DNA of 64,000 bases from Candidimonas sp. SYP-B2681 (GCF_003971065.1 NZ_RYDV01000004.1:62001-126000); one strand, 5' to 3'; positions 8,753 through 18,252 are shown, counted from the first letter of the stretch. Notes: a model not told the origin generated them from the sequence alone. Numbers and translations are program-made.

Positions 8753-8865
8753 GCTGATATCATGAGATCAGCGTGTCCCGCCAGGGACATGGGGCTGTTC
8801 TGCAGAACAGCCCGAGCTCAAGCTGCTTTCAGCACAGGGACAGAACCATGAACGTGGAATGTCCC
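8753..8865. repeat. Cluster of inverted repeats (REP-like) in divergent intergenic region
   Basis: Three inverted repeats lie almost back to back: GCTGAT/ATCAGC (8753-8772), TGTCCC/GGGACA with a GCCA loop (8774-8789), and a loopless 22-bp perfect palindrome with half-site GGGCTGTTCTG (8792-8813). A second GGGACA/TGTCCC pair follows in the opposite order at 8837-8842 and 8860-8865. The cluster is in the leader of the gene at 8919 and upstream of the divergent gene ending its start at 8650. GGGACA/TGTCCC pairs resemble REP elements, but no REP transposase gene is nearby; operators or RNA hairpins are alternatives. Confidence 0.55.
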
Positions 8866-8918
8866 CTCCGCACGTTTCCCACTTCCCTTTCCACCCCAAA
8901 TAAAGGATATCTTCAAGC

Positions 8919-10109
8919 ATGGCTAGTACGTTCATTGAAAGCCTTCCAGAGCAAATCGGCAGTCTTAATAGCGACGCTCTTCGTGCTGGCGCATACCAAA
9001 TTACCTATGCACTAGACGGTAACGACACCATTACTGCCGTTACGGGCGGCGACTACAATGTTATGGTCGGTGGAAAAGGCAATGACACCTATGTCGCTGC
9101 CTACAATTCGGCTATCACCATACTGGACAGCGGTGGTCACGATCGAGTGATCGCTACCGGCATGGGGGTTAATAACCCGTATACCTATTTTGGGACCGTA
9201 GATGGCAGCCATCTTCTTGCTTTCGATCTGATTTCCGGTCAGCAAGTCATGATAGCCAACTGGATGTCGAGCTCTTCACGAATCGAAGAGGTTCAGCTGA
9301 GCGACGGTATATTTTCGCTTTCGCAAATTCTTTCCTTTATGAGCGGCAGCCCTAATTATTTGGGCAATTTGTCGACGTCGCAGCTCGTGAACGAAGGCAT
9401 GTTGCCCGCCGGAACGACTTCAGCGGATCTCCATAATCTTATTACTCACTTTAGCCTACGTGAGGCCGAGCTAACGCAGCTTGCCAGTACCCCAGTACCC
9501 CCGCCGCAGCCCGTTGTGCCGCCTGTCGCCAACGTAGAGGGTCTTGACGACGCCTTTTACCTGGCGAGCAATCCCGATGTTGCGGCCAGCGGCGTCAGTG
9601 CGGACGAGCACTTTAGCAACCACGGTTGGCGAGAAGGTAGAAACCCTAATGATTGGTTCGATATTGCGTGGTATTTGCAGAAAAATCCCGATGTCGCCGC
9701 CGCCGATCTAAATCCGCTACTTCACTTCCAGGACCACGGCTGGAAGGAGGGACGTGATTCCATTTCCTGGATGGATGTCGATTGGTATTTGCAGCAAAAC
9801 ACCGACGTTGCAGCATCCGGAATCAATCCGTCGGCCCACTATGCAACCTTCGGCTGGAAAGAAGGCCGTGATTCCAATGCGTGGATGGATACCGACTGGT
9901 ATTTGCAACAGAATCCCGACGTGGCAGCAGCGGGCATCAACCCGTCTGCGCATTACTACAATCTCGGTTGGGCGGAAGGCCGCAGTCCGTCTTCGGCTTT
10001 CGACACAGGCGCTTATCTCAATGCAAATCCCGATGTCGCGCTTGTCGGCATTAATCCCTTAGAGCACTGGATCGATTTCGGTCAAGCTGAAGGGCGCTCT
10101 ATTGCCTGA
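8919..10109 (+). CDS. Secreted repeat protein with RTX-like head and five NPDVA/EGR repeats
   Basis: The 396-residue, cysteine-free product lacks a signal peptide. Residues 1-190 form a globular head with an RTX-like element (VGGKGNDTYVA) and a conserved AGTTxA...REAEL segment. A proline linker (PVPPPQPVVPP) leads to five repeats of about 37 residues (residues 205-396) of the form (W/F)YLxxNPDVAAAGINPxxHYxxxGWxEGRxxxxWFD. The same motif occurs beside glycosyltransferase domains and in surface proteins of other proteobacteria; its ligand is unknown to me. The closest relative in the window is the protein at 16957-18030, with the same head and four repeats. AAAGGA upstream of ATG supports the start. 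Type I export is inferred. Confidence 0.85.
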   Translation: MASTFIESLPEQIGSLNSDALRAGAYQITYALDGNDTITAVTGGDYNVMVGGKGNDTYVAAYNSAITILDSGGHDRVIATGMGVNNPYTYFGTVDGSHLLAFDLISGQQVMIANWMSSSSRIEEVQLSDGIFSLSQILSFMSGSPNYLGNLSTSQLVNEGMLPAGTTSADLHNLITHFSLREAELTQLASTPVPPPQPVVPPVANVEGLDDAFYLASNPDVAASGVSADEHFSNHGWREGRNPNDWFDIAWYLQKNPDVAAADLNPLLHFQDHGWKEGRDSISWMDVDWYLQQNTDVAASGINPSAHYATFGWKEGRDSNAWMDTDWYLQQNPDVAAAGINPSAHYYNLGWAEGRSPSSAFDTGAYLNANPDVALVGINPLEHWIDFGQAEGRSIA

Positions 10110-10141
10110 TTCTTAGCGCCATTCGGTTTAGGAAGAACAAA

Positions 10142-10174
10142 AACCCCAAATCAGGAACGTCCTGATTTGGGGTT
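10142..10174 (-). terminator. Strong intrinsic terminator between convergent secreted-protein genes
   Basis: A perfect 15-bp stem (AACCCCAAATCAGGA and its complement) encloses the 3-base loop ACG. On the minus strand it is followed by TTTGTTCTT, a good U-tract for the gene at 10245-12737. It may also stop transcription from the plus-strand gene ending at 10109. Confidence 0.85.
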
Positions 10175-10244
10175 GATGCTAAAGCTTGCGCTCGTGGCGA
10201 ATTACCAAGAAACCATAAGACCACCACAAGCAGCTTGACCTTAC

Positions 10245-12737
10245 TTAGGCAAGAGTCGTTTCGGCACCAGCCGTCATTCCGGTCAAACCTTTCACACCAG
10301 TCAACTGGATCAGTTGATCGTCTTCATTCCCGGCGGCTGCACCTGCGTAATACACATAAGTATTACCTGCATCCTCAAAGAAGCCAACAGCGTTCGCAAC
10401 GTCAAGCTCAGTGTCTGCCTGGATCGCGGCAATCTTCGAGTCGAGGTCGTTGTCGTCCGCGTGGAAGGTAATCAAACCTTTCGCGCTGGTATTAACGTTC
10501 ACGCCCTTAATAAGTAGGCTCGTGTCGGCAGCGGTCAAAGCAGTATCAGCGCCAAACTTCAGGACGTCAGAACCAGCTTTGAAGTCCGTTACGACATCTA
10601 GGGCCTTCCCGATAACCGATCCATTAGCGCCAAACACGAACGTGTCGGCACCAGCACCGCCCGTGAAGGTGTCGGTACCTGCTCCACCCGTCAGGGTATC
10701 GTCAGCTGAGCCGCCCTTAATGACAAAGCTGCCCGCTGCATCAACAATCGCGGAGATAGCCAGTTTGCCAGTCGCTGTGCTGCCATCGACGGTAAGTGTT
10801 TTACCTGCCGCCGCAGTAACGTTAAGGCCCAAAGCAGACGAACCGCTGATGTTCACCGCTGAAAGCGAGTTACCAGCCAGGCTGTTAATAAGGTTGCTGC
10901 CGTCTACTGCTGCTCCTTCACTGATCAGATTGAGCGTTTCCACACCGTTGATCGTGGCCAATTTAAGCGTTACGCCGGTATCGGCTTTGGAGTGATCAAG
11001 CGCCAGCGTGAAGGTGTCGGCCGTGCCCGTAGCACCAGCTGTATTGACGGTCAGTGCGCTTACACCGGCTGCGGCAACCACCTGGGTGGTCAACTCAACG
11101 TTCTTCAATGTGCGTGCAGCATTGATGTCGGCACCGCTACTAAACAGCTCGAATTTTTCGACGCCTTTCACATTAGCCAGCTCATAAGCCCTCTCTGACG
11201 TTAAGGCTGGAGAAAAGTCGTCGTTGCCGTTCGCATCGGCACGTACGGTTGCTACAGCACCTTCCGCCAAACCAGTCGCGTCGATCTTCATGCCGTTCAT
11301 AAAGGAGCCTTCATCGAACGTCATCGCAATCGACTGTGTACCTTTAACCGTGTATTGATTGATGTTGTGTCCGCCTTCGCCGGGAGACGTCATCGAGCTG
11401 ACGCCAGTGCGACCTGATGACAGGCTACCGGACCATACGGAAGAAAACTTATTTGCCGCGGTGCCGTCGCTGTTTAGCGTCAAGTTTTCGATAGCGCCAC
11501 TTCCCGATCCGACTTGGATAAGACCCAGGCGCACATCAGCATTGGATAGGTTGACGGTAATTTCGTCCTTCTCTCCGCCAAATTCTTCCGACTTATAAGA
11601 AAGGACCGAAGCGCCTTCATATTTGTCGAACGAGATATTGTTATTGCCTGCCACGGTCAGGCCAGCGACTTCTGAACGGCCCGAACCAGTAATGCTAATC
11701 GCCGACCCGGAACCGACGGAATCCGACAGATCAATTGCACTACCGCCGACGGCGGAAACGGTAAGGTTAATGTTCTCGATATTGTTTATCGTTGGCTTAA
11801 TGACGCCACCGGTCAACGTCGCGTTGAGCGTATCGTTACCCGCTTTTCCATCTAGAACGTCCGTAGACTGCAACGTACCAAGCGGTGCAGAGAAGGTGTC
11901 GTGACCAGCATCACCTGTAAGCTCGTTCGTCGCGGCGGTAAGCGTTAACGTCTGGCCGGGTGGAATGAAGGCGTCAGGCAGTTCCGTACCGGGTGGCACT
12001 TCGACCGAAGGTGGAACCACCAAAGTCGTGCCCTCTACAGGTACGAAGCCCGTGGGGATCGGCGTGTCAGCGGGTGGTGTCCAGCCGGCCGGCGCTTCGA
12101 ATGCAGGGATGAAAGGAGCCACTTCAGCAACGCGTTCTAGCGCCGCTTTTGGGTTGCCCGTTGCCAAGGCGGCCTTGAATACGGGATCGTTTTTGAACTC
12201 TTCCAACGACAGGCCGTTGCCCAGATCCCGATTTTCGCCAAGGCCGAACTGAATCAAATGTTCAAAGGCAGAAATCTGGCCTGCATCTACACCTTCTTGC
12301 ACGTCCGGATTAGCTGCAAGATAAGCCGCCAGGTTTACGGTCGGCGTTATTTGGCGGGGCTCACCGCGGCCAAAAAGAACAAAGTGCTCTACGGCGGTCA
12401 TAGCCTTGGCTTCTACGACTGCGGCCACATCCGGGTTTTGCGACAGGTAGAAATCCGTGTCGAATAATGCAACGGGCGACCGACCTTCGGCCGCGCCAAA
12501 CTGGACAAAGTGATCAAAAGCCGTGATCTCGCCCGCATCCACTACGGCAGCGACGTCGGGGTTCTTTAGCAGGTATTCCTGCGTGTCAAAAAAAGGGGTT
12601 GCAGAACGCCCTTCAGCTTTACCGAACTGTTCGAAATGCTGAAGTGCATCGATCGCGCCTTCGCGGACGGCAGCAGCGATGTCCGGATTGTGGTCGAGGT
12701 ACCACTGAAGGTTGAAAAGAGAAATGGAAGAGGCCAC
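10245..12737 (-). CDS. RTX/S-layer-like secreted protein with N-terminal NPDVA/EGR repeat module
   Basis: The 830-residue product has no cysteine and no signal peptide. Residues 1-170 are four repeats of about 41 residues (LQWYLDHNPDIA...FGKAEGR type); residues 170-270 are a conserved connector (DLGNGLSLEEF, ERVAEVAPF) and a Pro-rich stalk. Residues 280-660 are beta-strand-rich, Ser/Thr/Gly/Ala/Asn-rich sequence as in S-layer proteins. A short RTX block follows (DDTLTGGAGTDTFTGGAGAD), then a terminal domain ending with DQLIQLTGVKGL, a plausible type I signal region. The start is GTG at 12737 with GGAG six bases upstream; the longer frame begins with a TTG that overlaps that ribosome site. The first 270 residues are homologous to the protein at 18316-20859, but the rest is unrelated. 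Confidence 0.88.
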   Translation of the reverse strand: MASSISLFNLQWYLDHNPDIAAAVREGAIDALQHFEQFGKAEGRSATPFFDTQEYLLKNPDVAAVVDAGEITAFDHFVQFGAAEGRSPVALFDTDFYLSQNPDVAAVVEAKAMTAVEHFVLFGRGEPRQITPTVNLAAYLAANPDVQEGVDAGQISAFEHLIQFGLGENRDLGNGLSLEEFKNDPVFKAALATGNPKAALERVAEVAPFIPAFEAPAGWTPPADTPIPTGFVPVEGTTLVVPPSVEVPPGTELPDAFIPPGQTLTLTAATNELTGDAGHDTFSAPLGTLQSTDVLDGKAGNDTLNATLTGGVIKPTINNIENINLTVSAVGGSAIDLSDSVGSGSAISITGSGRSEVAGLTVAGNNNISFDKYEGASVLSYKSEEFGGEKDEITVNLSNADVRLGLIQVGSGSGAIENLTLNSDGTAANKFSSVWSGSLSSGRTGVSSMTSPGEGGHNINQYTVKGTQSIAMTFDEGSFMNGMKIDATGLAEGAVATVRADANGNDDFSPALTSERAYELANVKGVEKFELFSSGADINAARTLKNVELTTQVVAAAGVSALTVNTAGATGTADTFTLALDHSKADTGVTLKLATINGVETLNLISEGAAVDGSNLINSLAGNSLSAVNISGSSALGLNVTAAAGKTLTVDGSTATGKLAISAIVDAAGSFVIKGGSADDTLTGGAGTDTFTGGAGADTFVFGANGSVIGKALDVVTDFKAGSDVLKFGADTALTAADTSLLIKGVNVNTSAKGLITFHADDNDLDSKIAAIQADTELDVANAVGFFEDAGNTYVYYAGAAAGNEDDQLIQLTGVKGLTGMTAGAETTLA

Positions 12738-13258
12738 ACGAAGCTCCAAAAGATAAAAAGAAGACCGGAACAGACATCGGCTGTACGGTCTAAGGTATCT
12801 TAGGGAATTGCAAGGTGTAACACGTTAGATGCAGTAACCAGATTTAAGCAAAAGTTAGGACCATGTAGGCTGTAGTAGCAAGACGTAATAAATCTTTAAA
12901 GCAACAAAAAGCAACTGTTGCATTTTAGCTATGAAGCGCTACCGACACAACCATCAATGAACCCAAATTTACGTAGTACGAATGCCTCGATAGGCGGAAA
13001 GTAGCATGGGCATACGTTAGTGCCTCAACGGTAAGTGTTTGCGCAACTTTGCCGAGCCTATAACCCTGAAGGCTGCCTAAAGCCGCCGTTACGCTATGCT
13101 GCGCCCATAAAAGTATCTAAACATAATCATATGTATCAGATATAATCCGCCTACCTAATAAAAAGCCATCACTTGGCGGTCCGCCGATTAGCTAAGTAAA
13201 CCGATACAAAGCATAGGAACCTACTTCCTTTGCGCCAATATGGACAACATACCAGTCA
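12738..13258. other. Divergent intergenic region
   Basis: This AT-richer stretch of about 520 bp between divergent genes holds no convincing gene. It contains a small inverted repeat CTAAG-GTAT-CTTAG (12790-12803), a GCAAC-T-GTTGC palindrome (12911-12921) and the promoter listed at 13118-13146. A promoter for the 10245-12737 gene must lie here but I could not pick a clear one. Confidence 0.5.
13118..13146 (+). promoter_or_regulatory. Candidate sigma-70 promoter for the GT39-like gene
   Basis: TAAACA (13118-13123), 17-base spacer, perfect TATAAT (13141-13146). Predicted start of transcription is near 13153, about 105 bases before ATG. Confidence 0.45.
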
Positions 13259-14851
13259 ATGATCGGCTTAAGAAAAAATATAGCGTTATCCGACTACTTA
13301 TTATTGGCCATCATCATCACTCTTGCGGCGGCGATACGGCTGACGTCCCTTTCGTATTCGTATTGGCACCCCGATGAAGAAATAAGCGTCAGCGTCACGC
13401 AGATGATATCGGAACAAAAAACATTCGATACCAACTGGCTCAATGCCGACTTACCAAACCATTTTAAGTATCCGCAATATAATTTCTCCGGCTACTTATT
13501 AAGTTCGTCCGGCGTACTACACCTTGCAAGACTAGTGCCGATATCAAACGAGTATTCGGCGTTGGAAGCGTTACGTGCGTGGAGCGGTATTCTAGGAATT
13601 TTGACGGTCTTCTTTATCTTTATGTTGGGCCGTCAGTTCTTTGGTGTGGCAGTGGGGTTATGTGCCGCATTGTTGGGCGCGATAGCTCCGTTGTTGTATC
13701 AAGATAGCCTTTACGCGCGACCGGAAACCTTTGTTACCGCCCTAACGTTATTCTGCGTCTATATAACGGGGATTCGAGCGGCCAGTCCGGCGCGCTACTT
13801 ATTCGCCGCCGCCTTCGTCTTCGGAGTTTTAGTCGCCACCAAAGTATCTATGCTTGCTTTGCTACCGTTTCTGTTATTACCCACACAGAAACCGGCGCAA
13901 TCAGGCGCAGGGCTTTTCGACGAACTTGTCCACTATGTGAAAGTGTGCTTCCACGCCCTCCCACGCAGGCTTCCCATCATTCTGCTTGGAGCGGCAAGCG
14001 GCTTCTTGATTGCTGCCCCATATGCCGTGCTGAATGCAGATCACTTCGCGGCCGGCGTTTTGGCCTTGAGCAGCCAGTACAGCATAGGGCATTGGCCGCA
14101 CGGCTTGGGCGATGGCAGCTTTGTTGATCGAATCATCTATTCGGCTCAATACTTCACTTCTACAAGCGGGACGCTCATTCTTCTATTTTGTGCCGTCGGT
14201 GCCCTGTGGGTTCTGCATGAACGAAAATTTCGACTGTTCTTTGTAATACTGTTCGTACTGATTTTCGCGATACGTTTCGGTTCATATGCCACTTTCTTTG
14301 AGCGCAACTTTAGCCATATCTTGCCTTTCGTCTTGATTTTTTCGGCATACGGCCTACTAAGGACCGTACACGTTTTACGAGCAAGCTTAGGGGCGAAACG
14401 AGTTGTGCTGCTAGCGGCCCTTGTCGTCATTGCCCTTCCCTCGGTTAAAACCACGCTGAATTTGATGCTTATTGAGCTTCCTGGAAACCAAGCAAGCCGC
14501 TTGGCGGGTATCAGAGCGAGCGTCGAGGCACGGTTCGGCGTACAGGCAACGCAAATTAGCTGGACTGCGGATTACCCCGGCCTAAGAAAGCAAATAACCG
14601 TGGAGTGCGGTCCTACTCTTTTAGAGTTCCCTTCGGCCGGAGATAAATATTCCGCGGACGCACTGCGCCAATTGAAGACCGAAAATGGCTACTCTGAAGT
14701 CGGGCGCTACAACTCGATTTTTTCTAACGTGCCCCCCAGCACATTGCATACGTATTTCACTCATACCAAGATTTTTCTGTTTAAGAATTTTGAAGACGTC
14801 GCGTGCAAAAACGACCGCACGGCATCCTCTTCGGCGAGTCCGATAAGCTAA
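13259..14851 (+). CDS. GT39/ArnT-like membrane glycosyltransferase
   Basis: The 530-residue product is a polytopic membrane protein with about ten hydrophobic segments in residues 10-400 and a soluble C-terminal part. The first periplasmic loop holds YSYWHPDEEIS, the acidic motif that GT-C enzymes of the PMT/ArnT type use in catalysis, and a YARPE segment (LYARPETFVTALTLF) is also typical. Such enzymes move a sugar from a polyprenyl-phosphate carrier to a protein or lipid on the periplasmic face. It is isolated among secreted surface-protein genes, so a secreted protein or LPS acceptor is plausible; a polyprenyl-phospho-sugar donor could come from the 26460-35621 operon. Its Shine-Dalgarno site is weak. 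Confidence 0.8.
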   Translation: MIGLRKNIALSDYLLLAIIITLAAAIRLTSLSYSYWHPDEEISVSVTQMISEQKTFDTNWLNADLPNHFKYPQYNFSGYLLSSSGVLHLARLVPISNEYSALEALRAWSGILGILTVFFIFMLGRQFFGVAVGLCAALLGAIAPLLYQDSLYARPETFVTALTLFCVYITGIRAASPARYLFAAAFVFGVLVATKVSMLALLPFLLLPTQKPAQSGAGLFDELVHYVKVCFHALPRRLPIILLGAASGFLIAAPYAVLNADHFAAGVLALSSQYSIGHWPHGLGDGSFVDRIIYSAQYFTSTSGTLILLFCAVGALWVLHERKFRLFFVILFVLIFAIRFGSYATFFERNFSHILPFVLIFSAYGLLRTVHVLRASLGAKRVVLLAALVVIALPSVKTTLNLMLIELPGNQASRLAGIRASVEARFGVQATQISWTADYPGLRKQITVECGPTLLEFPSAGDKYSADALRQLKTENGYSEVGRYNSIFSNVPPSTLHTYFTHTKIFLFKNFEDVACKNDRTASSSASPIS

Positions 14852-14946
14852 ACCGCGGGGTGCCGTAACTTGACCATCGGAAGCGATGCAAAAAGCGCCC
14901 ATTTATAAGTTAAAAAAATCCCGCTTATTCTGCCTCTGCTAATTAA

Positions 14947-16149
14947 ATGATCACTTCATCGCATCACCACACCGATTCGCGGTATCGCAGCCAGCCAGGC
15001 GATGGCCACGATGGCGTGGTCCGGGTCGCTTTCGGCGGCTACTACGCAACGGGTACGCTGCTATTCGATGGCCGTGCCATATTGACGGCAGCCCACCTAT
15101 TCAACGGAAATAATGGCAACGCTCAGGTGACCTTTGAGACGCGCTCCGGCACTCAGACTCTGACCAGCTCGAAGATCCTCAAGCATCCGGCACACGACAC
15201 GCAGAGCAACAACGATCTAGCCCTGGTTTGGTTATCCAGCGCGGCCCCAGTGGCCGCCGAGCGATACGAGCTCTACCGCAATGCCAATGAAATAAGCCAA
15301 ACGTTCACCATGGTGGGCTACGGCCGAACGGGCACCGGCGCCACCGGGGCCACCAGCAGCGAAACCGCAAATCCTATCCGGCTGACTGCGAGCAATTTCT
15401 TTGATGCGGAAGCCTCAACACTCAAAAACCACCTAGGATCGGCAATGGCCTGGACGCCCTTGGCTGGCAGCCAACTAGTAGCCGATTTTGACGACGGGAG
15501 CGCCACCCACGATGCCTTGGGTCGACTGATCGACCGCAACGACCTCGCTCTGGGATGGGCAGAAGGCTTGATTGCCCCAGGCGACAGCGGTGGCCCTGCG
15601 TTCCTGAACGACCAGGTGGCTGGCGTAGCCAGCTACACGACAAGGCTCAGCCTAGGGTCCGTCAGCCCTGATATCGATTCCGATTCGAACAGCAGCTTTG
15701 GTGAAATTGCGTCCTGGCAGAGGGTAAGCCATTATCAACAGTGGATCGACCAAAGCCTGCGGACAAACTACCCAGACGCGCCAACCCAACCCGAAGACGT
15801 CAAGCTAGAAGTCGCCGAGCACAATAGCGGTACCAGCTACGCCTATTTCCTGCTGCAGTTCACCGGCATGCGCAGCGATCCCAACCAGATTCTGAGCGTC
15901 GACTACGCAACCCGAAACGGCACGGCAACTTCAGGCAGCGACTACATTGCCGTCAGCGGCACGCTGAATCTGTACCCAGATGAGAACTCGGCGGTGATCC
16001 CGGTGGAAGTTATGGGCGACACGATACCCGAGCCCGCGGAGACCTTTTATCTGGACGTATTCAACCCGTTAGGCGGCAGCTTCGGCGAAGGCATTGTCAA
16101 ACTGACGGCGGTGCGGACGATCGTTGATGACGATGGCTGGCTGGCGTAG
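14947..16149 (+). CDS. Trypsin-like serine protease with C-terminal Calx-beta domain
   Basis: The 400-residue product combines an S1-family protease (residues about 22-260) and a Calx-beta domain (about 285-398). The catalytic triad is visible: His50 in ILTAAH, Asp90 in NNDLAL, Ser214 in APGDSGGPAF. The Calx-beta part has the typical YATRNGTATSGSDYIA and ETFYLDVFNP patterns and ends at DDDG. There is no signal peptide or pro-region of bacterial trypsins, and no cysteine, whereas animal-type trypsins have disulfides. Type I secretion with the adjacent surface proteins is therefore the likely export route. It may process or release surface-layer proteins; this is inference from location. Confidence 0.88.
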   Translation: MITSSHHHTDSRYRSQPGDGHDGVVRVAFGGYYATGTLLFDGRAILTAAHLFNGNNGNAQVTFETRSGTQTLTSSKILKHPAHDTQSNNDLALVWLSSAAPVAAERYELYRNANEISQTFTMVGYGRTGTGATGATSSETANPIRLTASNFFDAEASTLKNHLGSAMAWTPLAGSQLVADFDDGSATHDALGRLIDRNDLALGWAEGLIAPGDSGGPAFLNDQVAGVASYTTRLSLGSVSPDIDSDSNSSFGEIASWQRVSHYQQWIDQSLRTNYPDAPTQPEDVKLEVAEHNSGTSYAYFLLQFTGMRSDPNQILSVDYATRNGTATSGSDYIAVSGTLNLYPDENSAVIPVEVMGDTIPEPAETFYLDVFNPLGGSFGEGIVKLTAVRTIVDDDGWLA

Positions 16150-16183
16150 CACTACGGGCACGCTGTAACTAAAACTGCGCAGC

Positions 16184-16534
16184 GTGAAATCGAGCGTTTG
16201 TACACAGGGGGAAGCAGATTTTTTGAGGGCTTTCCGGCGATCGCAGCAAGCATGGGAAGCATTTTACGAAGCGCAGATGCGCATGATGTTTCCGTTGACG
16301 GATACAGCATCAAATTACGGCAGTTTGTTTCCATTCTGCCGTGCCGCCTATTCGACTTCGCTGTTTAACACACGCCCCGCCCAACTCGGGGAATGGGTTG
16401 TAGGCACGCCGGAGGGCAACGTGTGTGCAGGGTCTTTACGGTTTGCTGAGCCAAGATTAATTCAGCATAGTGATCTCGCCGACTACGGATTGCTGGAACA
16501 AGGTCGCCATGTGTTGCCTCTACCACGCATGTAA
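16184..16534 (+). CDS. LprI/DUF1311-like small protein, possibly a remnant
   Basis: This GTG-started frame codes for 116 residues. Its central part (FRRSQQAWEAFYEAQ, then YGSLFPFCRAAY, then TRPAQLGEW) follows the LprI/DUF1311 pattern of a helix with W and AQ, a glycine-serine turn, and a C-terminal R-x-x-x-L helix. That family includes periplasmic lysozyme-inhibitor-like proteins, normally with a signal peptide. Here no signal peptide is present and no clear ribosome site precedes the start, so the gene may be truncated or decayed. It sits 34 bp after the protease gene. Confidence 0.4.
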   Translation: MKSSVCTQGEADFLRAFRRSQQAWEAFYEAQMRMMFPLTDTASNYGSLFPFCRAAYSTSLFNTRPAQLGEWVVGTPEGNVCAGSLRFAEPRLIQHSDLADYGLLEQGRHVLPLPRM

Positions 16535-16956
16535 CGCAGTCACCATGGGTTTAGACCGTTCTTAACTCATGGCGCGAGCAAGCGTTAGCCGCGATCTGTA
16601 CTTGAGTATGAATCGGCGAGAAGAAGACCGCGACCGTGATCGACGATGTGCATGATCCTTCGGCGGCATTGGAAAAAACTCTGCCTAATTTCCCACCGCG
16701 ACGTCGTGCCCGAGCCTACAACTTTGTTAGCGCATCGGATGAATAGCCGATAGGTACGAAGCCCGACCCACTTCATAGGCCATACGACCTAGTTTGTAAT
16801 TTTGTGTTGAAAGTATTACGAAACGTAAAGTAAGATCCGGCAGCTACTCCTACACGTTGGACATCAAGCGCAGAGCATGAACGTTTCGTCATTTCAGCGC
16901 ATTACCACGCGGCTCTAATCACTTCGCCCAAGAACCACACGAGGTACGTACTCAAC
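16535..16956. other. Intergenic region without recognisable gene
   Basis: About 420 bp. Short frames on both strands have no family resemblance or ribosome sites. Presumably holds the promoter for the gene at 16957; I see no clear consensus promoter. Confidence 0.5.
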
Positions 16957-18030
16957 ATGGCCAATCCCTATTTCCCCCAAATCGTTGACCGCTGGGCCAC
17001 CAACGGGGACGACACGCTTCGAACTGGCTTCAACGAGCTTACGTTTGGACTTAACGGTAATGACATGCTTATTGCAAACGTGAATACGGAAGCCAACATC
17101 ATGGTCGGGGGTGCCGGCGACGACACCTACGTCGTGTCCAATAATTCGGCTGTCATAATTTCAGACTCGTCCGGCTATGACACCTTGGTCGCCATGGGAA
17201 TTGGCTTCGGCAGAGCGAGCAGCTACGTCGCCATCGTCGACGGCAAGCATTTATTGGCGCGCGACACAGTGTCGAATCAGCAAGTGACCGTTGCAAACTG
17301 GACCTCGCCGTCGGCGCAGATTGAACGTATTGAACTTTCTTCGGGCACGTATTCTTTCTTGGAAATCGTAACTGCATTGAACAAAGACGGCAGTCAAGTA
17401 GACAACATTACATCTGAGCAGCTAGCGCAGTGGGGCGCTTTACCTGCCGGTACCACAGCAGCTGTCGTGGAGGGCTTCGTCAATTACGTGACGGTACGCG
17501 AAGCTGAACTGGTGCGGACCATGTCGGCTGCAGCCGAACCCAAGCCTCCATCAACGCCCCACATTTACCTCGTGGACGTGGACGACGCTTTCTATCTAAG
17601 CCACAACCCCGACGTTGCGCGCGCAGGCGTCAATCCCGATCTTCACTTCAGTACAAGTGGATGGCATGAAGGGCGGAATCCCAACGGGTGGTTTGATACC
17701 TCATGGTATATGCAGCAAAACGCTGACGTTGCAGCGGCGAAGATCAATCCCTTTTCACACTTCGAACAGAACGGATGGCGCGAAGGCCGTGACCCCAACG
17801 CCATGTTCGATACCTCGTGGTACTTGCATCAGTACGTAGACGTGCAAGCCGCCGGGGTCAATCCTGCCCAGCACTATTGGGACTCAGGCTGGAAGGAAGG
17901 TAGAGACCCTTCTGCAACATTCCAGACCAATTCCTACCTGGCAGCTAACCCGGACGTCGCCCTGGCGGGCGTAAATCCGTTAGAGCATTGGATGACGAAC
18001 GGGCAGCCGGAAGGTCGACTGTTAGCGTAG
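16957..18030 (+). CDS. Secreted repeat protein with RTX-like head and four NPDVA/EGR repeats
   Basis: This 357-residue, cysteine-free protein is the paralogue of the one at 8919-10109. The head (residues 1-190) has TFGLNGNDMLIA, VGGAGDDTYVV and the shared AGTTAA...REAEL segment; a short Pro linker follows. Four repeats of about 37 residues then fill residues 205-357 (FYLSHNPDVARAGVNP, WYMQQNADVAAAKINP, WYLHQYVDVQAAGVNP, SYLAANPDVALAGVNP), each closed by EGR. One repeat fewer than the paralogue suggests unit gain or loss. No signal peptide. It lies 285 bp before a large repeat protein gene, mirroring the pair 8919/10245. Confidence 0.85.
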   Translation: MANPYFPQIVDRWATNGDDTLRTGFNELTFGLNGNDMLIANVNTEANIMVGGAGDDTYVVSNNSAVIISDSSGYDTLVAMGIGFGRASSYVAIVDGKHLLARDTVSNQQVTVANWTSPSAQIERIELSSGTYSFLEIVTALNKDGSQVDNITSEQLAQWGALPAGTTAAVVEGFVNYVTVREAELVRTMSAAAEPKPPSTPHIYLVDVDDAFYLSHNPDVARAGVNPDLHFSTSGWHEGRNPNGWFDTSWYMQQNADVAAAKINPFSHFEQNGWREGRDPNAMFDTSWYLHQYVDVQAAGVNPAQHYWDSGWKEGRDPSATFQTNSYLAANPDVALAGVNPLEHWMTNGQPEGRLLA

Positions 18031-18252
18031 CGAAAAACGCTATTGGCGGCATGTCGTGGACCTTGATACCAACTGGTAGACGGCTTCTGTCCCCCTACCG
18101 CAAATCCATCGAACGGATATTTGCAGCTACACGAACGCCTGCATAAGGAGAGTCGAAACGCATTTCTCATCGCTTCAAGCTTGGTAAATAGTTGATACTT
18201 TTTGTAATTAAAAGCAATGCACGGTAGGAACGCTATTATTTTTATAACAATG

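Noticed and set aside
9541-10106. Tandem DNA similarity every roughly 111 bp, considered as CRISPR or satellite
   Set aside because: The periodicity follows the 37-residue protein repeats and the copies differ at the DNA level; no constant short direct repeat with unique spacers.
16585-16776. Minus-strand frame of 63 codons
   Set aside because: No ribosome site, no similarity recognised, lies in an otherwise empty region.
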